Source of the DNA: Acidiferrobacteraceae bacterium
GTDB taxonomy: Bacteria; Pseudomonadota; Gammaproteobacteria; Acidiferrobacterales; Acidiferrobacteraceae
Length of the DNA stretch: 6,776 nucleotides
Reading direction: 5' to 3'
Assembly (NCBI GenBank): GCA_027343725.1
Contig: DAHWKH010000045.1
Coordinates: 1 to 6,776, forward strand
Shown: positions 1 to 4,564 of the stretch, in pieces
How positions within the stretch are numbered: the stretch's first letter is position 1
Layout of the letters: each line of letters begins with the position of its first letter
Made by a program: the position numbers and the translations under genes
The notes under the pieces: generated by a model
What the model was told of the DNA's origin: nothing
The model's input: only the letters and a program-made list of their open reading frames with translations
The model's database searches: none

Positions 1-49
1 CCTGAAGCGCCTGAATGACACCCAGTCGGTCCACCTCCCTCCGACTCAT
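1..49 (-). CDS. N-terminus of an ISNCY/IS1202-like transposase (partial)
   Basis: Only the first 16 codons are in the window; they read MSRREVDRLGVIQALQ on the minus strand and run off at base 1. This matches the start typical of ISNCY-family transposases, where a motif like MSQKELxRLxVL leads into a helix-turn-helix. I chose the ATG at 49-47 because AAGGAG lies nine bases upstream. In-frame GTG codons at 70-68 and 85-83 are alternatives, and the first has a GAGGGG-like sequence before it. Catalytic residues are not in view, so it is not known whether the gene is intact. The alternative is chance similarity of a 16-residue peptide, made less likely by the IS-end-like sequence directly upstream. 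Confidence 0.5.
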   Translation of the reverse strand, partial: MSRREVDRLGVIQALQ

Positions 50-58
50 CGTAATGCA

Positions 59-64
59 CTCCTT
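59..64 (-). promoter_or_regulatory. Shine-Dalgarno of the ISNCY-like transposase
   Basis: AAGGAG on the minus strand, nine bases before the ATG at 49-47. It decides in favour of that start over the two upstream GTG codons. Confidence 0.5.
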
Positions 65-90
65 GGCCACGGTCCCCTCTCTCACAAAAA

Positions 91-123
91 GGGGACATTT
101 TAGATTTGGAGAAAGGGGACATT
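91..123 (+). repeat. Two direct GGGGACATT repeats in the IS end
   Basis: GGGGACATT occurs at 91-99 and again at 115-123, a 24-base period. Each copy is followed by a related tract: TTAGATTTGG after the first and ACGGCTTTGGG after the second. Two spaced direct copies inside an IS end are what transposase-binding sites usually look like. They lie between the presumed IS border at 140 and the transposase start at 49. Confidence 0.65.
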
Positions 124-140
124 ACGGCTTTGGGCTAACA

Positions 141-682
141 CGATCATGCCGCCCACCTGGCACGACGCACCGCGCTAGCCGAAGGAATCCATGGTCTTCA
201 CGGAAAGCCCGTGCTGCATGGCGACAATGGCGCCACTTTGAAGGCCACCACGGTGCTCGCCATGCTCCATTGGCTGGGTGTGAAACCCTCCTACTCACGA
301 CCGCGCGTCTCCGACGACAACGCCTTCGTGGAATCGCTTTTTCGCACCGCCAAATACCGGCCGGAGTTCCCGGAGCGAGGCTTTGCGGATCTCGAGGCCG
401 CACGGAGTTGCGGCGCACGCCTTCGTGCATTGGTATAACCACGACCATGCCCACAGTGGCATCCGTTATGTGAGCCCGGCACAGCGCCACGCCGGAGAGG
501 ATCTCGCCATCCTGGCTGCCCGTGATGCCCTGTATCAAGAGGCTAAGGCACACCATCCACGTCGCTGGTCGGGGCCGACTCGCAACTGGTCGCCGATAGC
601 CGTGGTCACCTTAAATCCGGAGCGAGAGGCCGCAATCAACGCGGCCCTCGATCCCTTAACCGAAAAACGCAAGAGTGCATAA
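141..682 (+). pseudogene. IS3-family transposase (OrfB, DDE integrase core), truncated and frameshifted
   Basis: Reading begins without a start codon in frame 1 (HAAHLARRTALAEGIHG from about base 145, then LHGDNG and SRPRVSDDNAFVES). It must shift to frame 2 at about 402-412 to continue as AAHAFVHWYN, SGIRYVSPAQRHAGED, RWSGPTRNW and the stop at 680-682. The second catalytic Asp (codon 223-225, in HGDNG) and the catalytic Glu (codon 331-333, in FVESLF) are 35 residues apart, the D-35-E spacing of IS3 and retroviral integrases. The first catalytic Asp and the whole N-terminus are absent. The frameshift looks like loss of two bases (or gain of one) at the position of a conserved Trp in the expected ARSWAAHAF. 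About 180 codons remain of the roughly 280-340 expected. It cannot be active. Confidence 0.8.
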
Positions 683-705
683 CTTAGGCGGCAACTGCCT
701 TGACA
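141..705 (+). mobile_element. IS3-family insertion sequence remnant, 3' part only
   Basis: This segment holds the C-terminal half of an IS3-type transposase, its stop at 680-682, and a short tail ending in CCTTGACA near 705. The tail is proposed as the right terminal inverted repeat because IS3 relatives often end in a GCGACAACTACCTTGACA-like sequence; here it reads GGCGGCAACTGCCTTGACA. The left end, orfA and the first part of orfB are missing, apparently separated off by the ISNCY-like element that ends at 140. The exact right border is uncertain by about ten bases, since no left repeat is available for comparison. Confidence 0.65.
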
Positions 706-890
706 CGCACCGCATCGCCGAGCGCGTCATTGCCGCTCTCACCGACCGCGCCGCGTCCTTGGCCGTCCGCGCGGCGGCCCGCAGGACCATTGTCGAGGAA
801 TACGACCTCCATACGATCTGCCTTCCCAAGCAACTGGCGCTGCTGGAGGGGTTGGGGTGCAAAGTCTCAGGGCGCGAACCGTCTCTCTGA
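706..890 (+). pseudogene. C-terminal remnant of a group 1 (GT4-like) glycosyltransferase
   Basis: After the IS3 tail, an open frame runs to a TGA at 888-890. It encodes IAERVIAALTDRAA, then AARRTIVEEYDL, then ICLPKQLALLEGL. The pattern of a last helix 'xxxLLADPxxRxxLGxAARRTVVERYDLxxVCLPxQLxLL' is typical of the C-terminus of group 1 glycosyltransferases from polysaccharide clusters. Only about 60 residues survive of the ~370-400 usual for such enzymes; the nucleotide-sugar site with its E(x7)E motif is gone. The only nearby ATG (675) lies inside the IS3 tail and is not a credible native start. The gene was probably cut by the IS3 insertion. It lies tail to tail with the LPS operon. No acceptor or sugar can be deduced. 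Confidence 0.5.
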
Positions 891-986
891 GCCGCGCCTT
901 GCCGATGCGCCCCGTGCGTAGCCCATCCTGATATAGGCGTAGGGGTATTCAGGCGAGGGTGACGACGCCATAAGCGCTATCCAAGA

Positions 987-1000
987 GCCGAAGCTTCGGC
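987..1000. terminator. Perfect 14-base palindrome between convergent genes, possible weak terminator
   Basis: GCCGAAGCTTCGGC is its own reverse complement and can fold as a 5-bp GC-rich stem with an AGCT loop. On the minus strand, extra G·U and G-C pairs with the flanking GGG and TCT extend the stem to about 8 bp, followed by a short TCTT. It lies 66 bases past the stop of the phosphatase gene (minus) and 97 bases past the glycosyltransferase remnant (plus), a sensible place for a bidirectional terminator. There is no proper T-tract, so termination is unproven; a protein-binding site or chance are alternatives. Confidence 0.3.
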
Positions 1001-1065
1001 CCCGGCGGCCGCCCGTCCGACCACCGCTCGCAGCACCCCTCAGGGCGGAATGCGTGTGTCCGGCC

Positions 1066-1548
1066 TCACGAAGAGGGATCGGCGATCCGCTTGCGGATCT
1101 CGGCCAAAAGCCCATCCGCGGCGGCATCGAGCAGGTCATAGACGCGATCAAAACCGCTCGCGCCGCCGTAATACGGGTCCGGCACCTCGCGCACGCCGAG
1201 AGCCGGCGCGAAATCCAGAAAGAGCCGCACGCGCCCCTGCTGAGCGCCCGGAAGGCGCTGCAGGTGGCGCCTATTCTCCTCGTCCATGGCGAGCACGTAA
1301 TCGCATTCGGACAGATCCACGCTCTCCACTTTCCGCCCCTTCAGATGCGCAATGTCGATCCCGTGGCGCGCCAGCGTCTCCTGGGCACGCGGATCCGGCG
1401 GCTCGCCGATGTGGTAGCCGTGCGTCCCGGCGGAGTCGATCCAGACCTGATCGGCGAGGGGGGTCGCGGCGACTTTGGCGCGCAGGATGCCCTCGGCCAT
1501 GGGCGAGCGGCAGATGTTGCCAAGACAGACAAACAACACTTTGATCAT
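1066..1548 (-). CDS. Low-molecular-weight protein tyrosine phosphatase
   Basis: The 160-residue cytoplasmic enzyme hydrolyses phosphotyrosine through a cysteinyl-phosphate intermediate. The signature C-x5-R is seen at residues 8-14 (CLGNICR), directly after the first strand (MIKVLFV). The catalytic acid is Asp124 in VPDPYYG, and the family's DSAGTHGYHIGEPPD stretch is at 38-52. Length is normal for the family (about 150-165). The start at 1548 was chosen because the conserved N-terminal strand begins there; the frame stays open to 1851, but that stretch is the antisense-frame shadow of kdsB. It is last in the operon, 28 bases after kdsB, with only a weak GGAAA-like ribosome site. Pseudomonas has a similar ptp gene after kdsB. 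Relatives such as Wzb/Ptp dephosphorylate tyrosine kinases and sugar-pathway enzymes in exopolysaccharide synthesis; the substrate here is unknown. Confidence 0.93.
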   Translation of the reverse strand: MIKVLFVCLGNICRSPMAEGILRAKVAATPLADQVWIDSAGTHGYHIGEPPDPRAQETLARHGIDIAHLKGRKVESVDLSECDYVLAMDEENRRHLQRLPGAQQGRVRLFLDFAPALGVREVPDPYYGGASGFDRVYDLLDAAADGLLAEIRKRIADPSS

Positions 1549-1560
1549 GGATGGTTTCCG

Positions 1561-1576
1561 CGGGCTCGCGCGCCCG
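1561..1576 (-). other. Small hairpin between kdsB and the phosphatase gene
   Basis: The two arms CGGGC and GCCCG are separated by six bases, forming a GC-only 5-bp stem directly after the kdsB stop codon (1579-1577) and just before the phosphatase start. There is no T-run, so it is not a standard terminator; it could stabilise or attenuate the transcript. It sits in the only non-overlapping junction of the operon. In a GC-rich genome a stem this short can be chance. Confidence 0.3.
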
Positions 1577-2314
1577 TCATGACGATGGCACCCCCGCCTC
1601 CCACAAACCCCGCAGGCGCGCCAAGTCCTCCTCGGTGTCGATCCCGGGACCGGGGTCGAGGGGCGTGACCACGACCGCGATGCGCGCGCCGTGCTCGAGC
1701 GCCCGCAGCTGCTCGAGCCCCTCGCAACGCTCCAGGGGGCTCGGCCCCCAGGCGCGGAATCGCCGCAGGAAACCGACCCGGTAGGCATAGAGGCCGATAT
1801 GGCGCAAGGCGGCGGCGTCCGCGCGCGAGCGCGGCCAGGGGATCGGGGCACGCGAGAAATACAAGGCCCGCCCGGCGCTGTCGCAGACGACCTTCACGAC
1901 ATGCGGGCTTGCGAACGCGGTGTCGTCGTGAAGCGGATGGGCGGCCGTTGCCATCGATGCCGCCTCATCATCCGCGAGCCGTGCGCCCACCTGCGCCAGC
2001 AAGGCCGGCGGCATGAGGGGCTCGTCGCCCTGCAGATTCACGATGATCTCCTCGTCGCCCAGGCCGAGGATCCTTGCGGCCTCGGCGACCCGATCGGTGC
2101 CCGAGGCCTGCTCGCCCGTCAGGATCGCCTCCCCGCCGTGCGCGGCCACCGCCGCGACGATCCGTTCATCGTCGGTCGCGACCACGACGCGCCCCGCCCC
2201 GCTCGCCCGCGCGCGCTCGCACACGCGCGCGATCAAGGGCCGTCCGCCGACATCGCGCAGGGGTTTGCCCGGCAGCCGGGTGGCGCCGAAGCGGGCCGGG
2301 ATGATGATGTGCAC
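1577..2314 (-). CDS. kdsB: 3-deoxy-manno-octulosonate cytidylyltransferase (CMP-Kdo synthetase)
   Basis: KdsB activates Kdo with CTP to give CMP-Kdo in the cytoplasm, the donor for Kdo transfer onto lipid IVA in LPS inner-core synthesis. The 245-residue protein starts with the nucleotide-binding loop IIPARFGATRLPGKPL (residues 3-18). It continues with VVVATDDERI near 43-52, SGTDRVAEA near 71-79, NLQGDEPLMPP near 93-103, VVKVVCDSAGRALYFSRAPIP near 138-158, HIGLYAYR and a C-terminal GPGIDTEEDL. All are hallmarks of KdsB, and the length matches E. coli KdsB (248). The start is a GTG whose G is also the last base of the upstream ycaR stop (TAGTG), so translation is probably coupled. KdsB next to lpxK and ycaR is the standard enterobacterial and pseudomonad order. 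Confidence 0.97.
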   Translation of the reverse strand: MHIIIPARFGATRLPGKPLRDVGGRPLIARVCERARASGAGRVVVATDDERIVAAVAAHGGEAILTGEQASGTDRVAEAARILGLGDEEIIVNLQGDEPLMPPALLAQVGARLADDEAASMATAAHPLHDDTAFASPHVVKVVCDSAGRALYFSRAPIPWPRSRADAAALRHIGLYAYRVGFLRRFRAWGPSPLERCEGLEQLRALEHGARIAVVVTPLDPGPGIDTEEDLARLRGLWEAGVPSS

Positions 2315-2502
2315 TAGGTGAGGCTCTCGGCTTCCTCGTCACTCAGCGCGCGCGCCTCGTCTTCGAGCATCACCGGGATCCCGTCGCGAATGGGGTAGGC
2401 GAGGTGGTCGACCTTGCAGACGAGCTCCTGCTGCTCGCGGAGGTAGCGCAAGGGGCCCTTGCAAATCGGGCACACCAGGATGTCCAAAAGTCGTCTGTCC
2501 AT
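2314..2502 (-). CDS. ycaR: YcaR/Trm112-family zinc-ribbon small protein
   Basis: This 62-residue cytoplasmic protein starts MDRRLLDILVCPICKGPL and contains DHLAYPIRDGIPVML, closely matching E. coli YcaR (about 60 residues, also between lpxK and kdsB) and the Trm112/UPF0434 family. The CPIC pair (Cys11, Cys14) resembles half of a zinc ribbon; a third Cys is at 29 (ELVCK), and no fourth Cys is in the usual place, as in other bacterial members. Trm112 proteins activate methyltransferases in eukaryotes and archaea; the bacterial role is not settled. The start overlaps the lpxK stop by one base (TAATG) and has an excellent AAGGAG five bases upstream. The stop overlaps the kdsB GTG. Confidence 0.93.
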   Translation of the reverse strand: MDRRLLDILVCPICKGPLRYLREQQELVCKVDHLAYPIRDGIPVMLEDEARALSDEEAESLT

Positions 2503-3464
2503 TATGACTCCTTCGTTGCCAAACGGGACGCGATGCGCCGCGCGAGATCGGGATCGACGGCGGCGGTGACCGGCAGGTACCAAAACCGCGCGTCAGCGAA
2601 GCCTTCGCATTTGACGGCATCCTTCTCGGTCATGAGGATCGGGATGGCATCGGCAAAGGCGAGGTCCTCCGGGACGTAATTATGATGATCCGCGAAGGCG
2701 TGCGCCACCACTTCCAGGCCGAGATCCCGAAGGGCGTGAAAAAACCGCTCCGGATGGCCGATTCCGGCCACCGCGTGCACGCGCTTCAAGGAGGCCGCCG
2801 GTACACAGGCCCCCGAGACGAGCGCCAAGGCCTTGTCGCCCTCGAGACGCATGCCCCACTCGCCCGCCGCCGGCGCCCCTTGCGTAACCCGGAAATCGAG
2901 CGTGCGCCAACGCCCCAAGGGCTCGCGTAACGGCCCGCTCGGCAGGCACAGGCCGTTGCCGAATCGCCGGTTTCCGTCGAGGACTCCGATCTCGATGCGG
3001 CGATCGAGGCGGTAATGCTGGAGGCCGTCATCGGCGATGATGACATCACAGTCCGCCGGCAGGGCGCGCGCGGCCCGCACCCGGTCCCGGCCGATCACCA
3101 CCGGCGCGCCCGTACGGCGCGCGAGCAGCACCGCCTCGTCGCCCACGATGCACGTATCGCTCTCGGGGCCGACGGCCAAGGGTCCCCGATGCCGCCCGCC
3201 GTAACCGCGCAGCACCAGTCCCGGCCGCCAGCCGAGCGCGCGCAGTTCCCGGCACAACCACGCCGCAAACGGTGTCTTGCCGGTCCCGCCGACGGTGATG
3301 TTGCCGACCACGATCACGGGTCGCTGCGCGCCGCGGCGAAGGGCGGGGCAGCGGCGATACAGGCCGCGGCGGAGGGTCACCACCACGCAATAGAGGGCCG
3401 TGACCGGCAGACCCAGGATCGCCCAAGCGCCCAGGCGTCGCCAATGCCGCCAGGGGTCCGTCAC
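2502..3464 (-). CDS. lpxK: Tetraacyldisaccharide 4'-kinase (lipid A kinase)
   Basis: LpxK phosphorylates the 4' position of the tetraacyldisaccharide-1-phosphate to give lipid IVA, at the cytoplasmic face of the inner membrane with ATP. Seen in the 320-residue protein: a hydrophobic N-terminal segment (about 12-30, AWAILGLPVTALYCVVV) for membrane association; the Walker A loop GNITVGGTGKT (about 54-64); LRGYGG; VGDEAVLL; DDGLQHYRLDR (about 145-155); GIGHPERFF; a DHHNY block; and MTEKDAVKC near the C-terminus. All are LpxK landmarks and the length is typical. The GTG at 3464 gives a GTGA overlap of four bases with the upstream gene and is preferred. A TTG one codon upstream (3467) also fits a GAGG site seven bases before it. 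The stop overlaps ycaR by one base. Confidence 0.96.
   Translation of the reverse strand: MTDPWRHWRRLGAWAILGLPVTALYCVVVTLRRGLYRRCPALRRGAQRPVIVVGNITVGGTGKTPFAAWLCRELRALGWRPGLVLRGYGGRHRGPLAVGPESDTCIVGDEAVLLARRTGAPVVIGRDRVRAARALPADCDVIIADDGLQHYRLDRRIEIGVLDGNRRFGNGLCLPSGPLREPLGRWRTLDFRVTQGAPAAGEWGMRLEGDKALALVSGACVPAASLKRVHAVAGIGHPERFFHALRDLGLEVVAHAFADHHNYVPEDLAFADAIPILMTEKDAVKCEGFADARFWYLPVTAAVDPDLARRIASRLATKES
2508..2513 (-). promoter_or_regulatory. Strong Shine-Dalgarno of ycaR inside the end of lpxK
   Basis: AAGGAG, five bases before the ycaR ATG, lies within the last codons of lpxK. It is the clearest ribosome site in the operon and fixes the ycaR start; it may also give this small gene translation beyond simple coupling. 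Confidence 0.7.
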
Positions 3465-4564
3465 CAACCGGAGACCTCTTGCAGCAGGGATTCGGTCACC
3501 GATGCCGCGCGCCGGCGCTCGTTCCAGAAGAAACGCCGGACCTCATCGGCGCAGGTGCGCGCGTGCGCGGGATCTTCCAGGAGTCCTTCCCAGAAAGGCA
3601 GGACGTCGCCATCCGACCATTCCGGCAGAGGCGCCGGACGCAAGAGATCGAGTGCCGCGAGCGAACGCACGCTGACCGCGCGCCCGCCGCCCAGGACCGT
3701 CCACAACAAGGGTTCCGAGGGATTGACGAGATGCACGCCCGTGCAACTCGCGGCGAGCGCCGGCCAGAAGCGTTCCTCATCGACGCTCACGATACTGCCC
3801 GCGGGCAAGGGGCTGCGGTCCCACTGGCTCAGGCGTACGCGTGCGCGCTTGCTGTGCGTCACGAACAGGAGGTCGTGGGCGGCCAGTCTCGATCGCGACC
3901 ATGCCGCGATCAGGGCGTCCTCGTCACCCGCGCCGTCCGCCCACCACCACAAGGCGCGTGCGTGCGCCCCCGCCACCCCCTGAAACACGGGTTCGACCTG
4001 GGCTTGCACGATCAGCGCGGTCAACGCCGCGTCCGCGTGCGGGCGCCCGCGCCAGGCCGCGCGCTCGCGCCCCGTCCCCGGAAACCCGCGACAGGCGGTC
4101 GCAGCGCTTGGCGGCATCCCGTGCACGACACAAGACGCCAAACCCCTCCGCCCCAGCGCTTGGGCGAGCGCCGGGCGCAAGGCATCCCCCACGGCCACGA
4201 CCCCGGAAGGGGCGAGACGCGCAAGGACACGCGCGACAACGCCCGCTCGATCCGTGGGACCGAAGCCATGGCCCGTGCCTTCGGTCTCCCGAAGCAGGCC
4301 GAGCCACTCGCGGTACTCGCTCTCGTAGGTCACGACCAGGCGCCGATCCGGCCGGCGTTCGCCGAGCGCGCGCGCGATCTCGAAGGCCAGGCGCACCGTC
4401 GCCCGCTCGCCGTCGGCCTTGATCCAGATGACGTGCCCGGACCCCGGAGGCGGATTGAGAAACCCCCAGCGCGCGTTGGCGCGCCGCCGATTGTGGGTCA
4501 TGCGGTCGCGCACGTCGGCGAGAAGGCCCGCCCACAAGCCGCCCGCGTAGCCTGGGTCAGGCAT
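3461..4564 (-). CDS. Divergent WaaA/KdtA-like (GT30-like) glycosyltransferase
   Basis: A 367-residue protein between msbA and lpxK that I read as a distant member of the Kdo-transferase (WaaA) family. The N-terminal half has VIWIKADGER (45-54), resembling WaaA's LWIHAVSVGEV with its catalytic Glu kept as Glu53. It then has LVVTY (76-80), VVAVGDALRPAL (122-133), resembling the family's MExELWPNL, and SCVVHGMPP where WaaA has VLVNARLS. The C-terminal half has HDLLFVTHSKRARV (230-243), like WaaA's LLVLVPRHPERF, and HLVNPSEPLLW (278-288), like GGHNPLEPA. It lacks the GGH and the W of ELWPN and is shorter than E. coli WaaA (425). Canonical WaaA adds Kdo to lipid IVA, so the location fits, but substrate and activity are inferred. 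The start at 4564 overlaps msbA by eight bases; in-frame ATGs at 4591 and 4501 are possible, and none has a clear ribosome site. Confidence 0.6.
   Translation of the reverse strand: MPDPGYAGGLWAGLLADVRDRMTHNRRRANARWGFLNPPPGSGHVIWIKADGERATVRLAFEIARALGERRPDRRLVVTYESEYREWLGLLRETEGTGHGFGPTDRAGVVARVLARLAPSGVVAVGDALRPALAQALGRRGLASCVVHGMPPSAATACRGFPGTGRERAAWRGRPHADAALTALIVQAQVEPVFQGVAGAHARALWWWADGAGDEDALIAAWSRSRLAAHDLLFVTHSKRARVRLSQWDRSPLPAGSIVSVDEERFWPALAASCTGVHLVNPSEPLLWTVLGGGRAVSVRSLAALDLLRPAPLPEWSDGDVLPFWEGLLEDPAHARTCADEVRRFFWNERRRAASVTESLLQEVSGW

Larger units (their letters stand above)
1..140 (-). mobile_element. 5' end of an ISNCY/IS1202-like insertion sequence (partial, continues beyond base 1)
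   Basis: Read on the minus strand from base 140, this stretch begins with TGTTAGCCC, passes two TGTCCCC-containing blocks, and then reaches a Shine-Dalgarno and the start of a transposase-like reading frame. That is the usual build of an IS end: terminal sequence, binding repeats, then the transposase gene. The outer border is set at 140 because IS3-transposase homology in another orientation starts immediately after it. The family assignment rests on the N-terminal protein sequence and on my memory that ISNCY/IS1202-type elements carry GGGGACATT-like ends. The other end and any target duplication are outside the window, so completeness and activity cannot be judged. Confidence 0.55.

Noticed and set aside
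15..556. Open frames of ~145-150 codons on both strands over the IS junction
   Set aside because: They cross the IS/IS border in frames other than the transposase frames and translate to Arg-rich sequence without similarity I recognise.
675..890. Intact 71-codon gene starting at the ATG at 675
   Set aside because: The first ~10 codons are IS3 tail sequence; the rest is the C-terminus of a much larger glycosyltransferase, so the frame is a chance fusion.
1545..1580. Mini-ORF (MTGARARGNHP) bridging kdsB stop and phosphatase start
   Set aside because: It begins in an ATGA overlapping the kdsB stop and ends overlapping the phosphatase ATG, which is suggestive of coupling, but 11 codons with no ribosome site can arise by chance; not enough to call a gene.
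1549..1851. N-terminal extension of the phosphatase frame up to 1851
   Set aside because: The extension is the +1/-1 shadow of kdsB; the phosphatase fold starts with MIKVLFVCLGN at 1548.
1600..2300. Many short GC-rich repeats (GCGCGC-type) within kdsB and neighbours
   Set aside because: They follow codon use in a GC-rich genome and show no regular spacing, so no CRISPR or satellite repeat is supported.
3015..3983. Plus-strand open frame of 322 codons across lpxK and its upstream gene
   Set aside because: It spans a gene boundary on the opposite strand and has no motif; high GC content leaves few stops.
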